DNA of 64,000 nucleotides, from positions 5,270,001-5,334,000 of the forward strand of contig NZ_CP054690.1 in the NCBI RefSeq assembly GCF_013348805.1, read 5' to 3'. The notes below the pieces were generated by a model that had not been told where the DNA came from, ran no database searches, and saw only the letters and a list, made by a program, of their open reading frames with translations. The position numbers and the translations under genes are program-made. Of the stretch, positions 48,735 through 56,242 are shown in pieces (within the stretch, counting starts at the first letter, position 1; each line of letters begins with the position of its first letter). Source of the stretch: Rhodococcus sp. W8901. Lineage in GTDB: Bacteria > Actinomycetota > Actinomycetes > Mycobacteriales > Mycobacteriaceae.

Positions 48735-48967
48735 AACGTGCAAGCTCCTTGTCAGATTGATCCACTGATGTCGCAAGACGTCTCGTGATTGTGGCAGCCC
48801 GGTACGACACAGAAGCACTCACGGTGTTCACGCCAGCGAGGTGATTCGGTCGGTGGTGGACCTGACGTTTCGACTAAGGCTTCGTCGCACAACCTAGCCG
48901 CTGACGGGCCGCTTCGTTCACCCGCGCACGTTTGAGTGGCACACTCGGATCAGAGGGGAGGTCGGTC

Positions 48968-49234
48968 ATGCAGCAGAAGCGCAATACCCGGTCTGGGGAG
49001 ACGTCCGCCAACAAGCCGTACAGGTTCAAATATAAGGACATCACCGCAGCGGCCGGCGCAGGTGCCGCGCTGCTGGGAGGCGACTCACCTGAGCTGGCCG
49101 TCGGGAAGGGTGTCGCTGCCCGAGGGTTCGCCGGGGCGACTCAGGCCAGCTACCACGACCAGCTGCGTTGGCGCGCCAAGGTCGCCAACACACACGGGTT
49201 CTGGCGGAAGCTAAAGGTCATCGTCATCGGATAG
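48968..49234 (+). CDS. Small protein of unknown function
   Basis: This 88-residue basic protein has a Gly/Ala-rich hydrophobic centre (ITAAAGAGAALLGG and GVAARGFAGATQA) between two polar regions, and could associate weakly with the membrane. ATG 48968 has GGGGAGG 6 bases upstream. It is followed after 16 bases by the left arm of a hairpin that now lies on the other side of the IS30 element from its partner arm. No family is recognised. Confidence 0.6.
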   Translation: MQQKRNTRSGETSANKPYRFKYKDITAAAGAGAALLGGDSPELAVGKGVAARGFAGATQASYHDQLRWRAKVANTHGFWRKLKVIVIG

Positions 49235-49250
49235 CCCGCTCAGACGACGA

Positions 49251-49261
49251 AAGGCCCGCCC
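49251..49261. terminator. Left arm of a terminator hairpin split by IS30
   Basis: AAGGCCCGCCC is the exact complement of GGGCGGGCCTT at 50893-50903 on the far side of the IS30 element. Without the element the arms would form an 11-bp stem between two converging genes. CCGCCC-T-GGGCGG (49256-49268) can still form a smaller hairpin. Confidence 0.6.
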
Positions 49262-49270
49262 TGGGCGGTT

Positions 49271-50878
49271 TCAAGGGGTCGTCGCAACACTGCCTGGTTT
49301 TAGGCGGTAAGTAGATCACGCAGACGCTCGGCTGGGGTATCCCAGTCGAGCGTTTTGCGTGGACGGCCGTTGAGTTCCTGGGCGACGTGTTCGAGGTCCT
49401 CGGGTCCGAACACGCTCAGGTCGGTGCCCTTGGGGAAGTACTGCCGCAGCAGTCCGTTGGTGTTCTCGTTGGTGCCGCGCTGCCAGGGACTGGCGGGGTC
49501 GCAGAAGTAGACCGCCATGTCGGTGGCCATCGAGAACTGTTTGTGGCGGGCCATCTCGCTGCCCTGATCCCAGGTGAGCGATCCCCGCAGGTGTGCCGGC
49601 AGGGTCGAGATCGTCGCGACCAGCCCGTCCCTGACGGTTTCGGCGTCATGGCGGCCGGGAAGGTGCACCAGCATGGTGTAGCGGGTGGAGCGTTCGACGA
49701 GCGTGGCGATCGCGGACTTGTTGCCTTCACCCATGATCAGGTCGCCCTCCCAGTGGCCCGGCACGGCACGATCGTCGGCCTCGGCGGGCCGGTCACTGAT
49801 CATGATCATCGGGTCGACGAACCGGTGGGTGCGCCGATCCGGGGCGCGGCGCGGTATCCGCCTCGCTCGCCCAGACCGAAGCGTCTGCTGCACTTCACGT
49901 TTGAGGCCGCCACGGGCCTGGAAATACAGTGCCTGGTAGATCGTTTCGTGGCTCACTCGCATGCTCTCGTCGTCCGGAAAGTCCTTCACCAGGCGGTGCG
50001 AGATCTGTTCGGGAGACAACCGCTGCGACAGCCCGTCGGTCACCGCCTCACGCAACACCTGGCTGGTGACCAGTTTGGACTGTTTCGGCCGGGCACGAGC
50101 GGCCGCCGCGGCCCGGTCGGCCTGATAGGGCAGATACGTTCCCGCGATACTGCGGGCGCGGACCTCCCGCGAGACCGTCGAAACGTCCTTGCCGATCCCG
50201 GCCGCGATCGCCCGCAACGACCGACCGGTCAACAACCCGTCCGCGATCGCCAACCTGTCCGGCAAGGACAGATACCGGCCGCTGATCGTGGCGGGGCCGG
50301 CCCCGCGAGGCGTGGTCACAGGCACCGAGTATCGGGCACCACGGCCGTAGTCCACGACCGTCCCGTCGCGGTGGATACGTTTGTTGCCGACCTTGCGGGT
50401 GCCGTCACGCCAGTCCCGTCCGGTGCGTTCGTGGACCCCGACCTCCCGGGCGGCACGCCTGACCGACCAACCCGACCCGACGAGTTCGAGGAACCGGCGT
50501 CTGGCCTCCGCCTTGCCCACCGGCGCCTTCGCCTCGTCGGCCAGGCCTTCGGCCACCAGGATCCGCCGGGCGACCGAATGCGACACCCCGCACGACTTCG
50601 CCGCCTGGTTGATCGACCCGGTCACGGTGAACACCGCCGCGACCTGCCGCCGATCGACCGCACGGCGGGGGCCACGCGACCGACCTGCGGGGCGTCCGGT
50701 CGCCCGCAGAATCGAGTAACACCGTTGCCGCGCAATCCCCAACGCCGCCGCGGCATCCTTCACCGACACACCGGAATCAACCAAACCCACCAACCGATCA
50801 CCGAACCGAGCACAGTCCTCCGAAAACGACACGGTCGCCGCAACCCCTCACATCGAGAGTGTTGCGACGACCGCGTGA
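49271..50878 (-). mobile_element. IS30-family insertion sequence
   Basis: A complete element of about 1.6 kb with one transposase gene. The inverted repeat core GGTCGTCGCAACACT occurs at 49277-49291 and, inverted, at 50858-50872; weaker matching (TTCA.G) extends both ends by about six bases, giving the boundaries used. Exact ends and target duplication cannot be fixed by eye. It lies between the two complementary arms of a hairpin, in line with the known preference of IS30 elements for palindromic targets. Confidence 0.85.
49300..50832 (-). CDS. IS30-family transposase
   Basis: This 510-residue transposase has N-terminal helix-turn-helix repeats (DAAAALGIARQRCYSIL, SINQAAKSCGVSHSVARRIL, DRLAIADGLLTGRSLRAIA) and a DDE integrase-like domain: Asp in GHWEGDLIMG, Asp in SLTWDQGSEMA and Glu in NENTNGLLRQYFPKGTDL. 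It is longer than IS30 proteins of enterobacteria (about 380) because of the extra N-terminal DNA-binding region, as is common in actinobacteria. The frame is intact, so the element could be active. The start is GTG 50832 with GAGGGG 11 bases upstream. Confidence 0.94.
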   Translation of the reverse strand: MSFSEDCARFGDRLVGLVDSGVSVKDAAAALGIARQRCYSILRATGRPAGRSRGPRRAVDRRQVAAVFTVTGSINQAAKSCGVSHSVARRILVAEGLADEAKAPVGKAEARRRFLELVGSGWSVRRAAREVGVHERTGRDWRDGTRKVGNKRIHRDGTVVDYGRGARYSVPVTTPRGAGPATISGRYLSLPDRLAIADGLLTGRSLRAIAAGIGKDVSTVSREVRARSIAGTYLPYQADRAAAAARARPKQSKLVTSQVLREAVTDGLSQRLSPEQISHRLVKDFPDDESMRVSHETIYQALYFQARGGLKREVQQTLRSGRARRIPRRAPDRRTHRFVDPMIMISDRPAEADDRAVPGHWEGDLIMGEGNKSAIATLVERSTRYTMLVHLPGRHDAETVRDGLVATISTLPAHLRGSLTWDQGSEMARHKQFSMATDMAVYFCDPASPWQRGTNENTNGLLRQYFPKGTDLSVFGPEDLEHVAQELNGRPRKTLDWDTPAERLRDLLTA

Positions 50879-50892
50879 ACCCAAGCCTGTCG

Positions 50893-50903
50893 GGGCGGGC
50901 CTT
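50893..50903. terminator. Right arm of the IS30-split hairpin
   Basis: GGGCGGGCCTT is the perfect complement of the arm at 49251-49261. It lies 11 bases beyond the stop (50914) of the small secreted protein gene on the minus strand. Confidence 0.6.
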
Positions 50904-50913
50904 CCCATTTCGG

Positions 50914-51261
50914 TCACTCGTAGTGGTAGAACGCCACGCGCTCGGGATGGTGCAGCGGCCCGAAGATCTGCACGGCGGCACCGCCGTTCCCGCGTGTGGC
51001 AGCCAGGTCGATGGACCGCTGGACTGCGTCGCCCGTGCGGAGCTCGGGTCCAAACGTGCTCGTCAGATGCGGGTACAACGGATTCAGCAGCGGACCCGCA
51101 ATGCGGACCTGCGAGAGCGTCACGGCCTCACCGTGATTGACGTGGATCTCAGTGCCGCCCGCGATCGACTGCACCGTGAACGCCGATGCCGTGCCGGCGC
51201 CGAGAGCCAAAGTGGCACACGCGCCCGCCGCCGCGGCCGCGATCTTCACTGCTGCCTTCAT
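50914..51261 (-). CDS. Small secreted protein A
   Basis: This 115-residue precursor has a Sec signal peptide (MKAAVKIAAAAAGACATLAL, cleavage after ASA near residue 27) and a mature part of about 88 residues with no cysteine (starting FTVQSIAGGTEIHVNHGEAV, ending AFYHYE). The signal region is nearly identical at DNA level to that of the adjacent gene 51264-51632, while the mature parts are unrelated. The start sits five bases after the stop of that upstream gene region (stop at 51264), so they are co-transcribed. No family is recognised. Confidence 0.75.
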   Translation of the reverse strand: MKAAVKIAAAAAGACATLALGAGTASAFTVQSIAGGTEIHVNHGEAVTLSQVRIAGPLLNPLYPHLTSTFGPELRTGDAVQRSIDLAATRGNGGAAVQIFGPLHHPERVAFYHYE

Positions 51262-51264
51262 GGT
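51184..51264. repeat. Signal-peptide-coding repeat, copy 1
   Basis: About 80 bases coding the signal peptide of secreted protein A match copy 2 at 51555-51635 with only a few differences (for example GAGAGCCAAAGTGGCACACG against GAGTGCCAAAGTGGCGCACG). Confidence 0.8.
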
Positions 51265-51632
51265 CACCACTGCTGGATGACGTCGAAGCGGCTACCCCAG
51301 ATGGCGGGATCGTTCACGCTGAACTGCATGTAGCCGCCGCGAGCGACGGTCTCGTCGATCACCTGCTGGATCGTCGCGTCCACCCACGTCGGGTGCGTGT
51401 CGTAGATCGAGCCGTCGCCGAGGTAGAAGCCGAGCCAATCCCGCGGCACCACGGCGTCCATCGCGTTGCCCGCGCCTAGATCCCGCAGAACACGAGTCTC
51501 GCTGTGGTCGAACGAGATTCCCTGGTACCCCTCCCCTGAGTAGAGATGAGCTGCCGATGCCGTGCCGGCGCCGAGTGCCAAAGTGGCGCACGCGCCCGCC
51601 GCCGCGGCCGCGACCTTCGCTGCTGTCTTCAT
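51264..51632 (-). CDS. Small secreted protein B
   Basis: This 122-residue precursor has a signal peptide almost the same as protein A (MKTAAKVAAAAAGACATLAL, cleavage after ASA) and a mature part of about 95 residues without cysteine, starting AHLYSGEGYQGISFDHSETR and ending IWGSRFDVIQQW. GWLGFYLGDGS-like aromatic-rich segments suggest a folded beta protein. ATG 51632 is preceded by AGGTGGGG. It is the upstream member of a two-gene unit with protein A and diverges from the DUF1648 membrane gene at 51904. Function unknown. Confidence 0.75.
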   Translation of the reverse strand: MKTAAKVAAAAAGACATLALGAGTASAAHLYSGEGYQGISFDHSETRVLRDLGAGNAMDAVVPRDWLGFYLGDGSIYDTHPTWVDATIQQVIDETVARGGYMQFSVNDPAIWGSRFDVIQQW

Positions 51633-51635
51633 GGT
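51555..51635. repeat. Signal-peptide-coding repeat, copy 2
   Basis: Copy of the signal-coding stretch at 51184-51264; both encode AAAAAGACATLALGAGTASA. Confidence 0.8.
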
Positions 51636-51903
51636 CCCCACCTGGGAATCCTCCCTATCCCCGCCGCCGCGAATCGACGGCGATGCCTCGACATCAGCAC
51701 GCCGCCGAAACGAAAAGCAATCTGACAAGCCGGTTTGTGAGTGATGCCACGAAAATGGGGGAATCGACCGAGCCGATCATGTCGAACGGCTCAGGCCGCG
51801 GACCGGTTGCAGGCGGCCCTGCGCCTTCGGGCGACCGCCTCCCCCGCGTTCTCGGCAATCACCCTGCGTCACAGTGGAAGCTGCCGGTGAGTATGGTCCG
51901 CGC

Positions 51904-52449
51904 ATGGGGAAATCACCGAAACGCGTGCGCCCATCATCGTGTGCGCTCGTCGGATCCGGTGTGGCGTTCGTACTCGCCACGAGCTGGCTGCTACTCACAG
52001 CACCCGGCCAGCTGCCATCGCACTTCGAGGGATCCGGAGAGATCACCGAATGGATGAGCCTCGGCCAGTACGTCACCATCACCTGCGCCTTCGCCCTCGG
52101 CACAGCACTGATCTGTGGTGGCGCTCGGTGGTACATCCCCAAGATCCCCGACCGCGCCTTCAATGTGGCCGGACCGCACTCGAACTACTGGACACGGCCC
52201 GAGAACAGGAACGAGTTCAACACCAAGTTCATCGCTGACCTCGAGTGGATCGGCGTCCTTGTCACCCTCATCATCGTCGGGGTCACATGCCTATCAGGCA
52301 TCACCGCCGCCGGAGTACACGTCCCGTTCTGGATCAGGCCGACCGTGACCGTGCTCCCGATACTGACGCTGCTCGGATACGCCGGATACATCGCCTACTC
52401 ACGTCGATACAGCACACCACCGCCGACACCCCGCCACCCAAGACCATGA
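51904..52449 (+). CDS. DUF1648/SdpI-like membrane protein
   Basis: This 181-residue protein has four hydrophobic segments (about residues 13-33, 54-73, 113-134 and 143-164) and the motif LPSHFEGSGEITEW after the first, typical of the DUF1648 domain found in SdpI-type proteins. SdpI of Bacillus protects against the SDP toxin (established for that protein); here an immunity role is only a possibility. The C-terminal tail is rich in proline. A truncated copy lies at 38920-39195. The gene diverges from the two small secreted proteins, with about 270 bases between starts. Confidence 0.8.
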   Translation: MGKSPKRVRPSSCALVGSGVAFVLATSWLLLTAPGQLPSHFEGSGEITEWMSLGQYVTITCAFALGTALICGGARWYIPKIPDRAFNVAGPHSNYWTRPENRNEFNTKFIADLEWIGVLVTLIIVGVTCLSGITAAGVHVPFWIRPTVTVLPILTLLGYAGYIAYSRRYSTPPPTPRHPRP

Positions 52450-52578
52450 CCGACCCGCCGACCGCCCCGTGCGGGTCCGGACTCCACCAGGCCATGTCAT
52501 CAGCGCACGGAGTGACAGCGGACCTTCGCTCGCCTGGCGCTTGATACGGCGACGGTCGGGAGTGGACGAGGGCGACGC

Positions 52579-52722
52579 ATGCGGCAACCGACCTGGCGGG
52601 GAATGACTTTCACGGAGATCATCCGAACCTGGATCCGCTATCAGCGAGCGCGCCTCGCCTGGAGCATCCCCATCCTCACGTTCGTGGCCGTCATGGTCTA
52701 TATCAACCTGCCCATCAACTAG
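52579..52722 (+). CDS. Single-pass small membrane protein (47 residues)
   Basis: The frame MRQPTWRGMTFTEIIRTWIR...INLPIN has one membrane segment near the C-terminus (LAWSIPILTFVAVMVYINL). Nearly all third codon positions are G or C, which supports true coding. GAGGG lies 7 bases before ATG 52579. It is not related to the flanking genes and no family is recognised. Confidence 0.6.
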   Translation: MRQPTWRGMTFTEIIRTWIRYQRARLAWSIPILTFVAVMVYINLPIN

Positions 52723-52762
52723 ACACACCGCGCGCCCGGAAACGCCGTGTCTACAGCTAGGG

Positions 52763-53248
52763 ATGATGGAGCGCCTGACCACACCGGTGGACACCTCGAT
52801 CGACGCTCCGGCCGCGGTATTTCTGCCCGTCGGGACGAACGATATCGGTATGGGCAGGTCCCCCGACCGGGTCGCTGCCGATATGCGGCGGCTGGTCGGC
52901 GCGGTGCGCGACCGCGCACCCGAAGTGCCCTTGTTCGTGCAGACCGTGGTGCCCCGGCAACGCCGGTACGCCGGGCGGATCCGCGAACTCAATGGCACGT
53001 ACCGGGACATCGCCGAACAGTCCGATGCCGTCTACATCGACCTGTGGCCCGCGCTCGCCGATGAGAACGGCGGCCTGCGAGCCGACTTCACCCGTGATCG
53101 CCTCCATCTGGGCGGCGCTGGCTACGCCGCATGGGTCGAGGTGCTCCGGTCGTACACCCATTCGCTGCCCGCTCTAGCAGGCAAAACTCGACGCGGCCGC
53201 CGAGTGACCGTTGCCATTGTGACAATGCCCATTGTATGGTTCAGCTAA
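52763..53248 (+). pseudogene. SGNH/GDSL hydrolase fragment lacking its catalytic serine block
   Basis: The 161-residue frame contains the SGNH block III motif FLPVGTNDI (Asn) and block V DRLHLGGAGYAAW (Asp and His), with a correct spacing for this family. Block I (GDS with the catalytic serine) and the first 70 residues or so are missing, and no upstream frame supplies them. The last 20 codons (TRRGRRVTVAIV) also look foreign. It is probably a 5'-truncated gene, though a short product from ATG 52763 cannot be excluded. Confidence 0.7.
53215..53227. promoter_or_regulatory. Candidate operator upstream of the AurF-type gene
   Basis: CATTGT-G-ACAATG is a 13-bp palindrome with perfect arms, 89 bases before the AurF-type start codon at 53316. 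A second ATTGT follows at 53231-53235. No regulator gene adjoins it. Confidence 0.45.
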
Positions 53249-53315
53249 CAGTAACCAGCAGTCACACACAGATGGCTTGCCGCGACTGCGGCCGTGACAC
53301 GAACGAGGGGTAGTC

Positions 53316-54233
53316 ATGACCACTGCGACTCCGTCGACTCGCACAGCTCCGTCGGTATCCGACCGTGAGGAGACCGCACGTCGGCTGCTCGCGTCGTCGG
53401 CACGCAAGTCCTACGACCCGATGGTCGAGGTCGACTGGGACGCCCCGGTCCCCACCGACAAGTTCGGCCTCACCCCCGAGTGGAGCACGCTCTACGGCAC
53501 CGCACTGTGGGACGAGGTGAGCGACGAGCAGAAGATCGAGCTCACCAAGCACGAGGCGGCGAGCGTGTCGAGCGTCGGCCTGTGGTTCGAGATCCTGCTC
53601 ATGCAGATGCTGCTGCGCGACGTCTACGGCCGCGACAAGCATTCGCGCCACGTGCAGTTCGCGCTCACCGAGGTGGCCGACGAATGCCGCCATTCGGTGA
53701 TGTTCGCCCGCGCCGGCGAGCGCCTCGGGATGCCCGACTACGGCCCGATCCCGTTCATCCACAAGGCAGGTCGCCTGTGGGGCGGCTTCTTCCGCGGCGC
53801 CAACGCATACGCCAGCGTGATGGCGGCCGAGGAGATCCTCGACATGATGCAGCGTGACTTCATGAAGGACGAACGCGTCCAGCCGGTCACCCGCACCGTC
53901 AGCAAGATCCACGTACTCGAGGAGGCGCGGCACATCCGGTTCGCCCGCGAGGAGGTCGGACGCCGACTGCAGGGCGCGAGCCGCGCCCGGTTGGCCGTCG
54001 AACGCGTCAACACCGCCGCGGTCGTCTACTTCGTCATGAAGAGCATGATTCATCCCGACGTCTACGCGAACGCCGGTCTCGACAAGGAGCGCGCACTCGA
54101 GGCGGCCCGCACCAACACCCACCACCACGACATGATCCGCACGTCGGGCTCCAAGCTGATGAGCTTCCTCGACAGCGTCGGCCTCGTCGGCGGCCCGTCG
54201 AAGTTGCTCTACAAGAAGGTCCACCTGCTCTGA
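53316..54233 (+). CDS. AurF-type diiron oxygenase
   Basis: This 305-residue helical protein resembles the AurF (p-aminobenzoate N-oxygenase) family. The two ExxH iron motifs are E123-C-R-H126 in TEVADECRHSVMFAR and E203-A-R-H206 in LEEARHIRFAREE, with further acidic ligands near E119 and E172/E173. It could oxidise an amine to a nitro group or hydroxylate a lipid; the adjacent lipid/steroid genes make a lipid-linked role reasonable (inference). It converges with a frameshifted dehydrogenase gene, separated by a hairpin. Confidence 0.9.
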   Translation: MTTATPSTRTAPSVSDREETARRLLASSARKSYDPMVEVDWDAPVPTDKFGLTPEWSTLYGTALWDEVSDEQKIELTKHEAASVSSVGLWFEILLMQMLLRDVYGRDKHSRHVQFALTEVADECRHSVMFARAGERLGMPDYGPIPFIHKAGRLWGGFFRGANAYASVMAAEEILDMMQRDFMKDERVQPVTRTVSKIHVLEEARHIRFAREEVGRRLQGASRARLAVERVNTAAVVYFVMKSMIHPDVYANAGLDKERALEAARTNTHHHDMIRTSGSKLMSFLDSVGLVGGPSKLLYKKVHLL

Positions 54234-54257
54234 CGGCGGGTCGGAACGATCCATGCC

Positions 54258-54283
54258 CCGGTCGCCGAGAGACCTGCGACCGG
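54258..54283. terminator. Hairpin between converging AurF-type and dehydrogenase genes
   Basis: CCGGTCGC (54258-54265) pairs exactly with GCGACCGG (54276-54283) around a 10-base loop, 25 bases after the AurF-type stop. Confidence 0.55.
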
Positions 54284-54309
54284 CGCGTGTCGCTGCCTCG
54301 ACCCTAGAG

Positions 54310-55283
54310 TCACCGAAGCGTCCAGAGCGGCGCCTCGCCGCGGCACACCCGCGCCACGTTCTGCGCCACCATCTCGAACATCCGGGCGCGAGCGGTGGAA
54401 CTGCCGCCGGCGATGTGCGGGCTGAGCAGGACGCCGTCGAGTTCGCGCAGCGGACTGTCGGGCTCGAGCGGTTCGTGCGCGAACACGTCCAGTGCCGCTC
54501 CCGCCACTGCGCGCCCGATCGGATGGCGTCGGCGAGCGCGATCTCGTCCACCACCGGTCCGCGGGAAACGTTGACCACCAACGCTTCCGGCGGCAGCAGC
54601 GCCAGTTCCCGGTCGGAGATCAGTCCGCGGGTCTGCGGGGTGAGTGGGACCGCCACCACCAGCACGTCCGACTCCGCGAGCAGGTCACCCAGCGACCGGT
54701 AGGGCAGCGCGGACCCCGGATCCGGCCGTCGCGAGTGATACGCGACATCGCACCCGAACGCCTGGAACAGGGCGGCGCAGCGACGGTTGATGTCGCCGAA
54801 TCCGACGAGGCCCACCCGACGTTCGCCGAGATCGCGGCAGTCGCGCTGCAGGATCGACGCCTGCGGCCAACGGCCGGAACGCATCTCGGCATCCGCCCAG
54901 CCGAGGGACCGGCACAGGTTCGCGGTGGCGGCCACCGCCCACTCGGCGACCGAGGCCGCGTTACCGCCGGGCGTGTTCGCCACCGGGACACCGGTTTCCG
55001 CCCACGCGTCGAGGTCGATGTAGGCGATGCCGACGCCGGGCTGCTGGATCAGCTCGAGGTGTCGACCCACCGCGGCCTCGGCGGCGCCGAGCGGCAGGCG
55101 TCCGCTCCAGTCCGCGACCACGACGTCGACCCCGGGCAGCAGCGCCCGCACCTCCTCGGAGGTGCGGGCACCCGGGCGCACGATCGCGACGGCGGCACCG
55201 GCGGCCGCGCGGATCGCCTTCTCGATGCCCGGATCCTCCGTGAGGATCAGGACCCGGTCTGCCGCCGTGCGCGTCGTCACCAT
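54310..55283 (-). pseudogene. D-isomer-specific 2-hydroxyacid dehydrogenase gene, frameshifted
   Basis: Two frames together give a complete NAD-dependent D-2-hydroxyacid dehydrogenase of about 323 residues. The first (55283 to about 54515) holds QQPGVGIAYIDLDAW, Rossmann GFGDINRRC and VVNVSRGPVVDEIALADAI with the catalytic Arg; the second (to 54310) holds AGAALDVFAHEPL (Glu) and LLSPHIAGGS (His). They meet at the GCGCGC run at 54509-54514: two bases fewer would restore AIRSGAVAGAALDVF. Everything else is well kept, so a recent mutation, slippage switch or sequencing error are all possible. Its ATG 55283 follows the SDR stop (55285) with one base between. Confidence 0.85.
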
Positions 55284-55284
55284 G

Positions 55285-56046
55285 TCAGCCCCAGCGAGAC
55301 TGCCCGCCGTCGAGCGGAATGGTTGCGCCGGTGAGGTAGCCGGCGTCGTCGCCGACGAGGAACACCACGGCGCGGCCGATGTCGCTCTCGGCGTCACCGA
55401 TGCGACGCAGCGGGATACCGGCCTTGAACGCCTCCGCCTCCTCGGGGAACCGCTCGATCCAGCCCTCGAGCGCGGGCGACATCGCGTGCGGCGCGATGGA
55501 GTTGACGCGGATGCCGTCGATGCCCCACTCGCAGGCCGCGGCGCGGGTCAGCGAGCGCATACCTTCCTTGATCGAACCGTAGGCGCCGTAGTTGCTCGCG
55601 TCCCAGCGCACGGCCGCCGACGTGACGAGGTTGACGATCGATCCGCCGCCACGCTCCTTCATCGACGGGTAGCACGCGCGCATCAGGCGCAGCGTCGCGA
55701 GCGGTCCGGTCGCGAACGACCGCTCGAAGTCCTCGTCCTTGACCGACAGCAGCGGCCCGGGGCCGCAGTCGTTGGCGTTGTTGACGAGGATGTCGACACC
55801 GCCGAAGAACCCGACGGTCCGCTCGACAGCGGCCTCGATGTCGGCCGCGTCGCTCACGTCGCACCGGACAGGTAACGCCTTGCCGCCGTAGGCCTCGATC
55901 TGCTCGACCGTCGTGACCAGCTTGGACTCGGTGCGCCCCGCGACCGCGATCGACACACCCTCCTTCGCCAGCGCGTGCGCGATGCCCTGGCCGATGCCCT
56001 GCCCGGCGCCCGTGATGAGTGCGACCTTGCCGTCAAGCTTGCCCAT
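55285..56046 (-). CDS. Short-chain dehydrogenase/reductase (SDR)
   Basis: This 253-residue classical SDR has the cofactor motif TGAGQGIG at 12-19, NNAN in place of NNAG near residue 90, Ser in LVTSAAVRW and the YxxxK pair in YGSIK. It should oxidise or reduce a hydroxyl/keto group with NAD(P). It is co-transcribed with the frameshifted dehydrogenase and diverges from another SDR at 56243, with a CAAGCA-TT-TGCTTG palindrome between. The substrate may be a steroid or acyl compound (context inference). Confidence 0.92.
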   Translation of the reverse strand: MGKLDGKVALITGAGQGIGQGIAHALAKEGVSIAVAGRTESKLVTTVEQIEAYGGKALPVRCDVSDAADIEAAVERTVGFFGGVDILVNNANDCGPGPLLSVKDEDFERSFATGPLATLRLMRACYPSMKERGGGSIVNLVTSAAVRWDASNYGAYGSIKEGMRSLTRAAACEWGIDGIRVNSIAPHAMSPALEGWIERFPEEAEAFKAGIPLRRIGDAESDIGRAVVFLVGDDAGYLTGATIPLDGGQSRWG

Positions 56047-56120
56047 GTGTACCTGCTCTCGGTATGTCGTGAGAAACGCGGAGACCTGGTGCTACAACCC
56101 TCCAGTCGGATATTCTTAAC

Positions 56121-56134
56121 CAAGCATTTGCTTG
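56121..56134. promoter_or_regulatory. Candidate TetR-type operator between divergent SDR genes
   Basis: CAAGCA-TT-TGCTTG is a 14-bp inverted repeat with perfect 6-bp arms. It lies between the start at 56046 (minus) and the start at 56243 (plus). The arm sequence resembles, but does not match in spacing, the KstR2 motif AnCAAGnnCTTGnT of mycobacteria. Confidence 0.55.
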
Positions 56135-56242
56135 TCCGCAGCGTTTTCGCGAAATTCGCGACGAAAGATTCTGAGCCCCACGGATCCTCGTGGGGACGGG
56201 CACTCCGCTACAACCGCTGCGCCACACAGAAAGGCAGTTCGC

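Noticed and set aside
52399-53010. 203-codon minus-strand frame
   Set aside because: Opposite the SGNH fragment and the small membrane protein; no motif and mixed codon signal.
53262-55397. 711-residue fusion of dehydrogenase and another protein
   Set aside because: The frame runs through the GCGCGC frameshift into the antisense of the AurF-type gene; only the dehydrogenase part is real.
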